DNA of 64,000 nt from Alphaproteobacteria bacterium (GCA_020632795.1 JACKEV010000006.1:186001-250000); one strand, 5' to 3'; positions 6,769-16,112 are shown, counted from the first letter of the stretch. Notes: generated by a model from the sequence alone, not told the origin. A program made the numbers and translations.

Positions 6769-9612
6769 ATGGATTGCGCGAGCTGTGGTGAGGCGATCGA
6801 GCCACGCTTCCGCTTCTGCCCCTCCTGCGGGATCGTGCTGGAGGGTCAGGCGGAGGCGGGGACCGCCCACCGTGGAGAGCGTCGTGTGGCCACGGTGATG
6901 TTCGCCGACGTCTCCGGGTTCACCGGGCTGGCCGAGCGCCACGACCCCGAGCAGCTCACCTGGATGATGAACGCCCTGTTCGCCCGGGTCGGGGCGGTGG
7001 TCCGGCGCTTTGACGGCTTCGTGGACAAGTACATCGGCGACGCCGCGATGGTCGTGTTCGGCGCCCCCCGGGCCCACGAGGACGACGCCGAGCGCGCCCT
7101 GCGGGTGGCCGAGGCCCTGGCCCGCATCGGCCCCACCGTCGACGAGGTCGTCGAGCGGGAGCTGGGGGTGCGTCCGGCGCTGCGGCTGCACATCGGCGTG
7201 GCCACGGGGCTTGTGGTCGCCGGGCGCGTCGGGGTGGGGGAGGCGGCCCGCTACACCGTCATGGGCAACACCGTGAACGTGGCCGCCCGGCTGTGCGATC
7301 TGGCCCGGGGCGGCGAGGTGCTGCTCTGCGACAAGACCCGCGCCCTGGCCGGACCGGCGGCGGACGTGCTGGCGCTCGGCGAGATCGCGGTCAAGGGAAA
7401 ACGGGCGGAGGTACAGCTCTTTCGGCTGCGTGGGGTGCGGAGCCCCAAGTCCGCGCCCGCGCTCAGCCCCATGGTGGGTCGGGAGGCCGAGCGGGCCTGG
7501 CTGGTCGAGGCCGCCTGGCAGGGCCCGCGCGCCGGGGTGCTCATCGAGGGGCGCGCCGGGGTGGGCAAGTCGCGCCTGGCCGTCGAAGCCGGAGAGGGCC
7601 TCCAACGGGCCCACCCCGGCATGGCGATCCACCGGGGCCGCGCGCTGCCCTACGGCCGGACCACGCCCTACCAGGCCTGGGCCACGCTGATCGCGGCGGT
7701 GCGGGAGAGCCTGGGGGAGCCCTCGCCGCTGCTCCTGGAGGAGGTCGCCGCGGGGGCCGGCAGCGCTCTGGCCACCGGCAGCGCGGAGCAGCGGCGCGGC
7801 GAGATCCTGGACGCGGTGGAGGCCCTGCTGCGGCGGGCCTGCGCGCGCGCCCCCCGCCTGCTCATCCTCGACGACGTCCACCTGGCCGACCCCTCCAGCC
7901 TGGCCCTGCTGGGGCGCACGCTCACCCTGGCCGAGGGCCTGCCCCTGCGGCTGTTCCTCACCGCCCGGGTCCCGGTGTCCGACGCGCTGGTGGACACCCT
8001 CGGGGGTGAGGCCCGGGTCGCCCGGCTGCACCTGGCGCCGCTCTCGGAGCCGGAGACCCGGGCGCTGGTGGACGCGCTGGTCGGCGCGGGCGCGCCGGCC
8101 GCCGAGGTGGTCGACGCGGTGGTGCGCCGCAGCCAGGGGGTGCCCCTCTTCGTGGAGGCCTTCCTGCGCTCCGGGCTGTCGGCGGGGGCCGTGCCGGCGT
8201 CGCTGCGCTCGCTGCTGCTGGCCCGCTACGACCGGCTGCCCCCCCAGGCGCGGGCCCGGCTGGAGGTCGCCGCGCTGCTCCGGGGGGACATCGACCGGGG
8301 CTTCGTGGACGCGATGCTGGGCCCGGCCGCCGACCCCTGGCAGGCCCTGGAGGCCGCCGGGGAGCTGGAGCCGCAGGCCGACGGCACCTACCGGGTCAGC
8401 CAGGTGCTGATGCGCGAGGTCATCGCGGACACGATGCTGCGGGAGCGGCGCCGCGCCCTGCACCTCAAGATCGCCGAGGCCCTGGCGGCCCGGGAGGCGC
8501 CGGCCGCCGAATTGGCCTGGCACTACGCCGAGGCCGGGGACCTCGCGCGGGCCGCGCCCCTCTGGCTGGAGGCCGCGCGCCGGGCGGCCGGGGTGTACGC
8601 CAACGACGAGGCGCTGGACCTCTTCACCCGGGCGGCCGCGCACGACGGGGTGGCGCCGGAGGCGCTGCACGAGGCCGCCGGCCTGCTGCGCAGCCTGGGG
8701 CGCATCCAGGAGGCCGACGAGCGCGAGCGCCAGCGCGTCGCCCTGGCCCGGCGGGACGGGGACCTCGTCCTGGAAGCCCACGCCCTGGCCGCGCGGGCGT
8801 ACCTGGCCTACCACCGGGGGGACGGCCCCGCGATCCTCACCCTGGCGGCGCAGGCGGTGGCGGTGGCCGAGCGCTCCGGGGACCCGGGCGCCCAGGCGGC
8901 GGCGCTGCGCCAGCTCGGCATCGGGCACGAGTTCGCCGGGCGGTTCGCAGAGGCCGAGCGGGCGTACCGGCGGCTGCTGACCCTGGTGGCCGGTCGGCCG
9001 GAGGGCCGCGCTCTGGAGGCGGCGGTGTGCAACTCCCTCGGGGAGATCGCGCGGGCCCTGCTGCGCTTCGAGGACGCCCTGTCCTGGTACGAGCGGTCCC
9101 GCGAGCTCCGGGCGCCCCTGATCGACGGGCGCCCGGACTGGACCTACACGGCGAACGCGGGCGCGGCGATGGTGGGCCTGGGCCGCCTCGACGAGGCCCT
9201 GGCCATGCTCACCCTCTGCGTCGAGGAGTCCCGTCGCACCGGCTACATCGCCTTCCTCGCCGAGGTGCTCTGCTTCCGGGCCCTGGCCCACCAGGGCATG
9301 GGGGCGCAGCGCGAGGCCTGCGCCGACGCCCTGGAGGCCCTCGCCCAGGGCGAGGCGGCGGGGCAGCAGGAGCTGGTGGGCCTGGCCCTGCGGGTCATCG
9401 CCCGCGTGCGCCCTCCCGGGCGTGATCCGATCGCCGATCTCCAGGAGAGCGTGCGGATCTTCGAGGAGGCCGGCAAGGCGGTCGAGCAGTGCCGCAGCCG
9501 GGAGGCCCTCGCCGACGCGCTGGAGGCCGCCGGCCAGCCCGCCGCCGCCGAGCAGCGCGCCCGCGCCGCCGCCATCCTGCAGGACCTCGGCCTGCCCGCG
9601 CGGGGTGCGTAG
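6769..9612 (+). CDS. zinc-ribbon adenylate/guanylate cyclase - AAA/NB-ARC-like ATPase - TPR regulator
   Basis: 947 residues. A zinc ribbon (CxxC near residues 3-6 and FCPSCG near 18) is followed by a class III nucleotide cyclase domain (about 38-220). It keeps both metal Asp residues (MFADVSGFT and YIGDAAMVVFG) and the GNTVNVAARL block with the transition-state Asn and Arg, so it should be active. A P-loop ATPase follows (GRAGVGKSR at about 261, Walker B LLILDDVH at about 363), with a long helical TPR-like tail in the last third. This architecture is a well-known cytosolic sensor/cyclase type in actinobacteria and deltaproteobacteria; the input signal is unknown. The start is the ATG at 6769 with AGGA eight bases upstream; a nearby ATG at 6762 is out of frame. 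The next gene begins 3 bases after its stop, implying coupled expression. Confidence 0.88.
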   Translation: MDCASCGEAIEPRFRFCPSCGIVLEGQAEAGTAHRGERRVATVMFADVSGFTGLAERHDPEQLTWMMNALFARVGAVVRRFDGFVDKYIGDAAMVVFGAPRAHEDDAERALRVAEALARIGPTVDEVVERELGVRPALRLHIGVATGLVVAGRVGVGEAARYTVMGNTVNVAARLCDLARGGEVLLCDKTRALAGPAADVLALGEIAVKGKRAEVQLFRLRGVRSPKSAPALSPMVGREAERAWLVEAAWQGPRAGVLIEGRAGVGKSRLAVEAGEGLQRAHPGMAIHRGRALPYGRTTPYQAWATLIAAVRESLGEPSPLLLEEVAAGAGSALATGSAEQRRGEILDAVEALLRRACARAPRLLILDDVHLADPSSLALLGRTLTLAEGLPLRLFLTARVPVSDALVDTLGGEARVARLHLAPLSEPETRALVDALVGAGAPAAEVVDAVVRRSQGVPLFVEAFLRSGLSAGAVPASLRSLLLARYDRLPPQARARLEVAALLRGDIDRGFVDAMLGPAADPWQALEAAGELEPQADGTYRVSQVLMREVIADTMLRERRRALHLKIAEALAAREAPAAELAWHYAEAGDLARAAPLWLEAARRAAGVYANDEALDLFTRAAAHDGVAPEALHEAAGLLRSLGRIQEADERERQRVALARRDGDLVLEAHALAARAYLAYHRGDGPAILTLAAQAVAVAERSGDPGAQAAALRQLGIGHEFAGRFAEAERAYRRLLTLVAGRPEGRALEAAVCNSLGEIARALLRFEDALSWYERSRELRAPLIDGRPDWTYTANAGAAMVGLGRLDEALAMLTLCVEESRRTGYIAFLAEVLCFRALAHQGMGAQREACADALEALAQGEAAGQQELVGLALRVIARVRPPGRDPIADLQESVRIFEEAGKAVEQCRSREALADALEAAGQPAAAEQRARAAAILQDLGLPARGA

Positions 9613-9615
9613 ACG

Positions 9616-10578
9616 GTGTGGTTGGGCATCACCTTCGCCGCGACGGTGCTCTGGGTGGTCGCCGCGTCGCTCCTGGCGCGGCGGGGCCGCCTGGGGGAGG
9701 CCTGGTTCCAGCTCGCCTGGTCCGAGCTGGACCACCTCTCCCGCCGCGACGGGCTGGACTGGGTCGGGAGCAGCGACCGGCGGCTGCGCGGCACGGTGCG
9801 CGGGGTGGACGTCGGCGTGACCCTGTCCCCCGGGGCGCTGCCGGAGATGCTGATCTGGGCGCGGCTGCCTGCAGAGCTGGCCCTGGGGCTCTCCCTGGAC
9901 GACGGCGTGCTGCGCATCGCGGGGGTGGAGGCCGAGGAGCTGGCCTCGGTGCAGGCCCTGGCCCGGTCGCTGGGCCCGCTGACCCTGTGGGCGGGGCACC
10001 TGCGCATCGAGGGGGACCGCCTGACCATCCAGGGCGGCCCGGAGCTGGGGGGCTACGCGGCGCACTGCCTGGACGTGCTCGTGGACGTGGTCGGGGACGT
10101 GTCCAGCGCGGTGCTGGGGCCGTGGCGGCGCCTGGCCGACGCCCACGCCCTGACCCGCGGCGTCGCCCGGGACTGCCCCTTGCGGATGGCCGGGACCGTC
10201 GACGGGGTGGCCGTGGAGGTGGAGCTGCGCCACGCCCCGCGCACCCGGCGGCTGGGCACGGTGGTGCGGGCCCGGCTGGCCACCCGGCTCCCCGGCGACC
10301 TCGTGCTGCGGGGCGGCTCCGGAGAGGGCACGATGACCCTGCACAACCCGGTGCTGCGCATGCTGGTCACCGCCGAGGGCCAGGACCCCGCCGCCGCCAA
10401 CCGCCTGCTGGACGACGAGGCGCTGTGCCATCGGGTCATCGAGGTGGTGCACGGCTGGCCGGGCTCCTGGGTGGGGCCGGATCAGGTGCTCCTGCGGGCC
10501 GATGGCCTGCTCTCGGCGCGGCTGGAGGAGGCCGTGGCGATGGTGGTGGAGCTGACGCAGGCGCTGGAGGAGGCGTGA
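9616..10578 (+). CDS. hypothetical membrane-anchored protein coupled to the cyclase gene
   Basis: 320 residues beginning at a GTG 3 bases after the stop of the cyclase gene, so translation is probably coupled. The start has one hydrophobic segment (GITFAATVLWVVAASLLA), after which the protein is soluble with alternating strands. Two halves look internally similar in layout, each with a GxVxGVxVxV strand pair (LRGTVRGVDVGVTLS and MAGTVDGVAVEVELR) followed by helices, which suggests a duplicated domain. No known family is recognised. The tight spacing suggests a role linked to the cyclase/ATPase regulator, but nothing in the sequence proves it. Confidence 0.65.
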   Translation: MWLGITFAATVLWVVAASLLARRGRLGEAWFQLAWSELDHLSRRDGLDWVGSSDRRLRGTVRGVDVGVTLSPGALPEMLIWARLPAELALGLSLDDGVLRIAGVEAEELASVQALARSLGPLTLWAGHLRIEGDRLTIQGGPELGGYAAHCLDVLVDVVGDVSSAVLGPWRRLADAHALTRGVARDCPLRMAGTVDGVAVEVELRHAPRTRRLGTVVRARLATRLPGDLVLRGGSGEGTMTLHNPVLRMLVTAEGQDPAAANRLLDDEALCHRVIEVVHGWPGSWVGPDQVLLRADGLLSARLEEAVAMVVELTQALEEA

Positions 10579-10593
10579 CTCAGGAGAGAGTCA

Positions 10594-11706
10594 CTACCGC
10601 CGCATGTCCGCCGTCCCCACCATCACCCGCAGCGTCTTCCGCAGCCGGGTCCCGATGCCCTCCTGCACGTAGGGGACCCCGTGCCGCGCGCACAGCGCCT
10701 GGAGCCGGGGCTGGGCGCGGCGGTACTGGAGCATCGACATGTCCGGCCAGACGTGGTGCTCGATCTGGTAGTTCAGCCAGCCGTGCAGGAAGTCGTTGAG
10801 GTCGCCGCCGGTGCGGTAGTTCACCGAGCCCAGGATCTGCCGCAGCACGAAGGCCTCGCGGGAGTCGGGCGGGGTGTCGAAGGCCCAGACGTCGTCGCCG
10901 ACGTGGTTGGTCGTGATGATGACGAAGGTGTGGAGGTTCGTGATCAGCTCGGCCAGCAGGGAGTTGGTCGCCGCGCTGGCCACCGCCCCCGGCCCCAGCG
11001 GCGCGAACAGCGCGGGCAGCGCCGCGAAGTTCACCGCCGCGTAGGGCAGGAAGCAGCGCCGCCACAGGGCGCGGCCGTCGGGGGAGGTGGGGCTCCACAC
11101 CGCCGGGTCCAGCAGCGGGCGGCGCTCGGCCCCAGGCCCGGCCGCGGCGGCGAGGCCCTCCTGGAGGGTGTTGGGGGCGTAGTAGATCCACTTCCAGAGC
11201 GAGGCCATCACCCCCACCAGCGCGTAGCGCGCCGGCAGGGGCAGGCCGGAGGCCCGCAGCCAGTCGAGGTTCTTCTCCACCAGATCGGGGTCGGCGTGCT
11301 CGCCCAGCCGGGCGTGGTGGAGCTGGTTGTGCTCGGCGTGCCAGCCCTCGGGGGGGATGACGTCGAGCCAGTCCACCAGCCGCCGCCAGCCCCGGGCGAA
11401 GCCCCGGCGGGTCAGGCGGTCGGGGGCCTGGGGCAGCCGGTCGTAGCCGCCGTGGCTGACGTGGTGGGCCACCGTCGTCCACCGGGCGGTGCGCCCCAGG
11501 GCCAGCAGCGCGGCGGACGCCGGGTTCGGCCCCATCCAGGCGGTCGCCCAGCCCGCGGCCGTGCAGGCCCGCCCCCAGCGCTCGATGCGCCGCAGGTGGG
11601 CCAGGTCCTCAGGCCCCAGGGAGGCCCGCAGCTCGGCCTCCAGCGCGGCCAGCTCCTCGAAGAACTCATCCAGGTCCGGCCGGAGCTGGTCGGGGGTCGC
11701 GTTCAC
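10594..11706 (-). CDS. fatty acid (acyl-lipid) desaturase
   Basis: 370 residues of the integral-membrane di-iron desaturase family. The three His boxes are present in order: HHVSH (about 81-85), HNQLHH (about 126-131) and QIEHH (about 314-318); the last, with Q at its first position, is typical of front-end and acyl-lipid desaturases. Hydrophobic stretches lie between boxes one and three, though less continuous than in standard desaturases. The likely role is introducing double bonds into membrane acyl chains. I start at GTG 11706, because AAGGAG lies five bases upstream; an in-frame GTG at 11712 would overlap that ribosome site. It is divergent from the AlkB-like gene at 11806, and a near-palindrome at 11758-11773 sits between them. 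The 3' end lies 15 bases from the convergent gene at 9616. Confidence 0.85.
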   Translation of the reverse strand: MNATPDQLRPDLDEFFEELAALEAELRASLGPEDLAHLRRIERWGRACTAAGWATAWMGPNPASAALLALGRTARWTTVAHHVSHGGYDRLPQAPDRLTRRGFARGWRRLVDWLDVIPPEGWHAEHNQLHHARLGEHADPDLVEKNLDWLRASGLPLPARYALVGVMASLWKWIYYAPNTLQEGLAAAAGPGAERRPLLDPAVWSPTSPDGRALWRRCFLPYAAVNFAALPALFAPLGPGAVASAATNSLLAELITNLHTFVIITTNHVGDDVWAFDTPPDSREAFVLRQILGSVNYRTGGDLNDFLHGWLNYQIEHHVWPDMSMLQYRRAQPRLQALCARHGVPYVQEGIGTRLRKTLRVMVGTADMRR

Positions 11707-11757
11707 GGGCACTCCTTCACCTGAACGCCACCATAGCCCGTCCTCACATCCCGGAAA

Positions 11758-11773
11758 CTGGACATATGTTCAG
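11758..11773. promoter_or_regulatory. near-perfect 16-bp palindrome between divergent genes (putative operator)
   Basis: CTGGACATATGTTCAG is symmetric in 14 of 16 positions and is AT-rich compared with its surroundings. It lies between the desaturase start (11706) and the AlkB-like start (11806), where a regulator of both genes would bind. This is inference from symmetry and position only. Confidence 0.35.
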
Positions 11774-11805
11774 GTCGTCGATACGTGGTCCGGGTGGAGG
11801 CTGGT

Positions 11806-12399
11806 ATGACCCTGGAGACCTTCCCGCTGGGGGACGGGCACGCCCTGGCGATCGGTCGGCTGCCGGACGGCCTGGCGCCCGACTTCGAGGCCCTGTGGGC
11901 CGTGCACCCCGACGACTTCCACGAGATCACGATGGGGGGGCGCCCCGTGCGCACCCCCCGCTGGCAGCAGGCCTACGGCGCGGACTACCACTACACCGGG
12001 CGGGTCAACCGGGCGCTGCCCACCCCGGGGCTCCTCCAGCCGCTGCTGGCCTGGGCCCGCGAGGCCGTCGACCCGCGGCTCAACGGCCTGCTGCTCAACT
12101 GGTACGACGGCGCGAAGGGCCACTACATCGGCCGCCACCGCGACAGCATCGTCGGGGTGGTCCCCGAGACGCCGATCGTGACGGTCTCCTTGGGGGAGAC
12201 CCGCGCGTTCCGCATGCGCCCCTGGCGCGCCCCCGGCTTCGTGGACGTCGAGGCGCGGGACGGCTCGGTCATCGTCATCCCCTGGGCCACGAACCGCGCC
12301 TGGACCCACGAGGTGCCCAAGGCCGCGCGCTACGCCGGGCGGCGGATCTCGGTCACCCTGCGGGCGTTCGAGCCTGCGGGGGGCGACAATCCGGGGTAA
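11806..12399 (+). CDS. AlkB-like 2-oxoglutarate/Fe(II) dioxygenase
   Basis: 197 residues. The C-terminal half has the AlkB-type double-stranded beta-helix core: NWYDGAKGHYIGRHRDS supplies the HxD iron ligands (about residue 110), WTHEVP the distal His, and RRISVTLRAF the 2-oxoglutarate-binding Arg pair. These match the AlkB/ALKBH family, which removes alkyl groups from nucleic acids by oxidation. The substrate (DNA, RNA or protein) cannot be told from sequence. The ATG at 11806 has GGAGG five bases upstream; an in-frame GTG at 11785 is less likely. It is divergent from the desaturase. Confidence 0.82.
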   Translation: MTLETFPLGDGHALAIGRLPDGLAPDFEALWAVHPDDFHEITMGGRPVRTPRWQQAYGADYHYTGRVNRALPTPGLLQPLLAWAREAVDPRLNGLLLNWYDGAKGHYIGRHRDSIVGVVPETPIVTVSLGETRAFRMRPWRAPGFVDVEARDGSVIVIPWATNRAWTHEVPKAARYAGRRISVTLRAFEPAGGDNPG

Positions 12400-12439
12400 C
12401 ATCCCGGCACCTTTCACGAAGACTCCCCGGAGGCGCAAG

Positions 12440-15322
12440 ATGACGCTCCTGCTCCTGGTGATCCCGCGCGTAGCGTTCGCGGTCGACCCGGACACCACCA
12501 TCTACATCGGCTGCTACGACGGCGCGTTCAACAGCGTCGACTCCCTGGCCGGGGTGGACGTGACCGCCCCCACCACCATCTCGGTGATGGCCGCCGTCGG
12601 CAACCCCGGCTTCAACACCAGCTCCGTGGTGCTCGACCCGATCAACCAGGTCCTCTACGTCCGGCACGTCAACAACTCGAACATCTACGCCTTTGACGCC
12701 ACGGACCTCTCCCGGGTGTCGTCCCTGGACATCACCTCCAGCGCGGGCAACGGGGGCATGCTGGAGATCGACCCCTTCCGGCGGCTCCTGTACAGTCACG
12801 AGGGCGACAACACCATCCGGGCCTGGTCCATCGACTACGGCGCCACCTACGGAACTGTGTTGGATAACGGCGCAGCCATCTCGGGCTACGCGGGCACCGA
12901 TGAGAACCAGATGGTGCGGGACCCGGTGAACAACGTCCTGTACTCGGTGCCCAACGAGGGCGGGGACCTCACCGTGCGGGTCTACGACCTCAACGGCCAG
13001 TCCTTCCAGTCCTTCACCTGGGGCAGCGCCACCTCGCTGGGCATCCAGAGCGCCCGGGAGGAGGCCATCGCCCTGGACGTGGACAATCAGGAGCTGTACG
13101 TGCAGGGCTCCAGCGCGACGGACCTGGATCTGTACGACGTGTCGGTGTATGGCACCGCCACCTCCCTGGGCACGCTGACCACCCGCACGGCCAACCGCTC
13201 CCGCAGCAACAACGGCGCCCACTACGTCTACGACGCCACCTCCGGCGCCGAGCTGCTGGTGGAGGCGGACTACAACAACCACGAGGTCTACATCTGGGAC
13301 TTCACCACCAGCACCAGCGCGGTGCTGGCCCTCAACGCCCCGCTGGGGGTGGAGTTCTACCCGCTCGATCTGAGCGAGGCCGACGACGACGGCGACGGGC
13401 TGCTGGACTCGGTGGAGGTGGGCGCCACCGGCATGCTCAACTACAACGACGCCGACCCCAGCACCACCACCGACCCGGACAACCCGGACACCGACGGCGA
13501 CGGGCTGCTCGACGGCGACGAGGACGCCGACGGCGACGGCCAGGTGGACAGCGGCGAGAGCGATCCGAACCTCGCCGACACCGACGGGGACGGGCTGACC
13601 GACGGCGACGAGGTGAACACCCACGGGACCGACCCGACCACCAACGACACCGACGGCGACGGCCTCTCCGACAACCAGGAGATCAACTCCAGCGGCACCG
13701 ACCCCACCAACGCCGACACCGACGGCGACGGGCTCGACGACAGCGCGGAGCTGAACGGCTACGGCACCGACCCCCTGGACAGCGACACCGACGGGGACGG
13801 CCTCAGCGACGGCGACGAGGTGAACAGCTACGGCACCGACCCCCTGGTCGACGCCGACCTGGACGGCGACGGCCTCACCGACGCCGCCGAGATCCTCACC
13901 CACGGCACCGACCACACCGACGACGACACCGACGACGACGGCCTGGACGACGGGGAGGAGGTCAACACCCACGGCACCGACCCGCTGGACGACGACACCG
14001 ACGGCGACGGCCTGGAGGACGGCGCCGAGGTGGACACCCACGGCACCGACCCGCTGAACAGCGACACCGACGGGGACGGCCTGAGCGACGGCGCCGAGGT
14101 GGACACCCACGGCACCGACCCGCTGAACAGCGACACAGACGGCGATGGCCTGAGCGACGGCGACGAGGTGAACACCCACGGCACCGATCCGCTCGAATCC
14201 GACACAGACGCTGACGGCCTGGGCGACGGGGACGAGGTGAACACCTGGGGCACCGATCCCACCAACCCCGACACCGACGGCGAGGGCCTGGGCGACGGCG
14301 ACGAGGTGAACGCCTTCGGCACCGACCCCACCAACGCCGACACGGACAGCGACGGCTGCGACGACGCCACCGAGGTGATCGACGGGACCGACCCGCTGGT
14401 CGCGGACGGCGACGGCGACGGGGTCAGCGACTGCGACGAGGTCGACGCCGGCACCGACCCGGGCCTCGGGGACACCGACGGCGACGGCGTGGGCGACGGC
14501 GACGAGATAGCCAACGGCACGGACCCCCTCGACGATGACACCGATGACGACGGCCTCTCGGACGGGGAGGAGGCCACGACGGGCACCGACCCCCTCGACC
14601 CGGACACCGACGACGACGGCCTCGGCGACGGCGAGGAGGTCGACCTGGGCACCGACCCGCTGAACCCGGACACCGACGGGGACGGCGTGGGCGACGCCGA
14701 GGAGGGCGGCCTGGGCACGGATCCGCTGAACCCGGACACCGACGGCGACGGCCTCAGCGACGGGGAGGAGGGGACCTACGGCACCGACCCCCTGGACGCC
14801 GACACCGACGACGGCGGGCGCAGCGACGGGGACGAGGTGAACACCGACGGCACCGACCCGCTGGACCCGTCCGACGACCTCGCCGACACCGACGGGGACG
14901 GCCTGACCGACTACGCCGAGGAGAACGAGCACGGCACGGACCCGCAAAACCCGGACACCGACGGGGACGGCGTGAACGACGGCGACGAGGTCGACGCCGG
15001 CACCGACCCGCTGAACCCGGACAGCGACGACGACGGGCTGAGCGACGGCGAGGAGCGCGACCTGGGCACGGATCCGCTGAACCCGGACACCGACGGCGGC
15101 GGGGTCAGCGACGGCGACGAGGTGGACAACGGCACCGACCCGCTGGATCCCTCCGACGACGTGGACGACGGCGGCGACGACACGGGCCTGAGCGGCGAGA
15201 ACAAGGGCGGCGGCGGCTGCGGCTGCGCCAGCGCGGAGCCCCCGGCGGGCGGCGCGTTCGCGATGGTGGCGCTGCTCGGCCTGGCCCTGGTGCGTCGACG
15301 CCGAGCAGGGCCGGCGCGCTGA
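12440..15322 (+). CDS. large secreted TSP3-repeat protein with MYXO-CTERM-like sorting tail
   Basis: 960 residues. A short signal peptide (TLLLLVIPRVAFA) precedes a beta-propeller-like region (to about residue 310, with YVTN-like strands such as NQVLYVRHV). More than twenty thrombospondin type 3-like repeats of about 18-24 residues (core TDGDGLSDGDEVNTHGTDP) run from about 315 to 910. The Asp-rich loops should bind calcium. The tail has GGGGCGCAS near residue 920, a hydrophobic helix (AFAMVALLGLALV) and RRRR: the Cys-containing motif, helix and Arg stretch of the MYXO-CTERM sorting signal, which is processed and anchored at the cell surface. The start is the ATG after GGAGG. It probably acts as a surface adhesin or structural protein. 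Confidence 0.85.
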   Translation: MTLLLLVIPRVAFAVDPDTTIYIGCYDGAFNSVDSLAGVDVTAPTTISVMAAVGNPGFNTSSVVLDPINQVLYVRHVNNSNIYAFDATDLSRVSSLDITSSAGNGGMLEIDPFRRLLYSHEGDNTIRAWSIDYGATYGTVLDNGAAISGYAGTDENQMVRDPVNNVLYSVPNEGGDLTVRVYDLNGQSFQSFTWGSATSLGIQSAREEAIALDVDNQELYVQGSSATDLDLYDVSVYGTATSLGTLTTRTANRSRSNNGAHYVYDATSGAELLVEADYNNHEVYIWDFTTSTSAVLALNAPLGVEFYPLDLSEADDDGDGLLDSVEVGATGMLNYNDADPSTTTDPDNPDTDGDGLLDGDEDADGDGQVDSGESDPNLADTDGDGLTDGDEVNTHGTDPTTNDTDGDGLSDNQEINSSGTDPTNADTDGDGLDDSAELNGYGTDPLDSDTDGDGLSDGDEVNSYGTDPLVDADLDGDGLTDAAEILTHGTDHTDDDTDDDGLDDGEEVNTHGTDPLDDDTDGDGLEDGAEVDTHGTDPLNSDTDGDGLSDGAEVDTHGTDPLNSDTDGDGLSDGDEVNTHGTDPLESDTDADGLGDGDEVNTWGTDPTNPDTDGEGLGDGDEVNAFGTDPTNADTDSDGCDDATEVIDGTDPLVADGDGDGVSDCDEVDAGTDPGLGDTDGDGVGDGDEIANGTDPLDDDTDDDGLSDGEEATTGTDPLDPDTDDDGLGDGEEVDLGTDPLNPDTDGDGVGDAEEGGLGTDPLNPDTDGDGLSDGEEGTYGTDPLDADTDDGGRSDGDEVNTDGTDPLDPSDDLADTDGDGLTDYAEENEHGTDPQNPDTDGDGVNDGDEVDAGTDPLNPDSDDDGLSDGEERDLGTDPLNPDTDGGGVSDGDEVDNGTDPLDPSDDVDDGGDDTGLSGENKGGGGCGCASAEPPAGGAFAMVALLGLALVRRRRAGPAR
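13382..15170 (+). repeat. DNA tandem array encoding TSP3 repeats
   Basis: Degenerate tandem units of mostly 54-72 bases, each containing GACACCGACGGSGACGGCCT and a GGCACCGACCC block, run throughout the C-terminal two thirds of the gene. Two adjacent units around 14030-14160 are almost identical, which indicates recent unequal recombination. Unit length varies, so it is a coding repeat and not a CRISPR array. Confidence 0.85.
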
Positions 15323-15338
15323 CGTTACCCTGCGGGGT

Positions 15339-16112
15339 ATGTGGTTGTCCCTGCTCACGGCCGCCTGGGCCGCTGATCCCCCCACGCCGGAGGCCCTCGC
15401 CTCGGCGTGGGCGGCGGTCACGCCGGTCATCGCGGCCGAGGGGCGGCTCCCGCTGCCGCCGCTCAGCGCGAAGCACTGGCAGGACATCGCCGACGGCGAG
15501 GTGGTCAAGCTCCGCATGGACGGCGGGGCGGGCGCGGATCGCGCGGTGGGGGTGGGCTGGCTGCCGTACCCCATCGACGCGGTCTGGGTCGGCGTGCTGG
15601 ACGACGTGCACGACGACCTGGTCTCCGGCCTGAGCGAGACCTGGCTGCCGGGCACCGTACCCGGCCACAAGGTGCTCTACCAGCACCTGGACCTGCCCCG
15701 GCCCTTCTCGGATCGGCACTGGGTCATCATCATCGAGAACACCCGGCGTCTGTACGCGGTCAGCGGAGGGGCGGTCTGGGAGCGCACCTGGGACCTGGAT
15801 CCCCGGGGAGACGCTGCGCTGCAGGACGTGCCGCCCGGCTTCGTGGAGGGCTTCGACACCGCCATCGTCACCCCGGTGAACGAGGGCGGCTGGTACCTGG
15901 TCCCGGCGGAGGGCGGGGTGCTGGTGGTCTATCAGGTGCGCACGGTGGTGGGCGGCAACATCCCCGACGAGCTGATCGTGCGCTACGCCCTGGCCACCCT
16001 GGACGAGCTGATCGCGCACGTCGGGGAGCTGGCGGCACGCGCGCCGAACCACTACGTGGGCGATCACTACGGGATCGTGAGGCCGGACGGCGCGGAGATC
16101 CCCAGGTGGTGA
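15339..16112 (+). CDS. secreted START/SRPBCC-like protein
   Basis: 257 residues with a signal peptide (MWLSLLTAAWA, cleavage near AWA-ADP), starting 16 bases after the TSP3 gene. The mature part alternates strands and helices with blocks typical of the START/Bet v1-like lipid-binding fold: an early helix, a WLPYPIDAVWVGVLDD strand-helix, YQHLDLPRPFSDRHWVI, and a final long helix from about residue 210. The match to LPxPFSxRxxV (as in StAR-related domains) is the strongest clue. A hydrophobic cavity protein that binds lipid in the envelope is a reasonable inference; the ligand is unknown. Confidence 0.65.
   Translation: MWLSLLTAAWAADPPTPEALASAWAAVTPVIAAEGRLPLPPLSAKHWQDIADGEVVKLRMDGGAGADRAVGVGWLPYPIDAVWVGVLDDVHDDLVSGLSETWLPGTVPGHKVLYQHLDLPRPFSDRHWVIIIENTRRLYAVSGGAVWERTWDLDPRGDAALQDVPPGFVEGFDTAIVTPVNEGGWYLVPAEGGVLVVYQVRTVVGGNIPDELIVRYALATLDELIAHVGELAARAPNHYVGDHYGIVRPDGAEIPRW

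Noticed and set aside
6733..10452. Minus-strand open frame continuous with the DUF3604 gene through the cyclase region (total 1867 codons)
   Set aside because: The DUF3604 signal and start are at 6732; the upstream part is Gln/Gly/Arg-rich, antisense to a firm cyclase-ATPase-TPR gene, and has no domain.
13382..15170. Regular repeats that could suggest a CRISPR array
   Set aside because: Units vary in length, contain no constant spacer layout and keep an intact reading frame with TSP3 sequence.
12353..15670. Long antisense frame through the TSP3 gene (1105 codons)
   Set aside because: Val/Gly repeats are the antisense reading of Asp/Gly repeats; the plus-strand gene has a signal peptide, calcium loops and a sorting tail.
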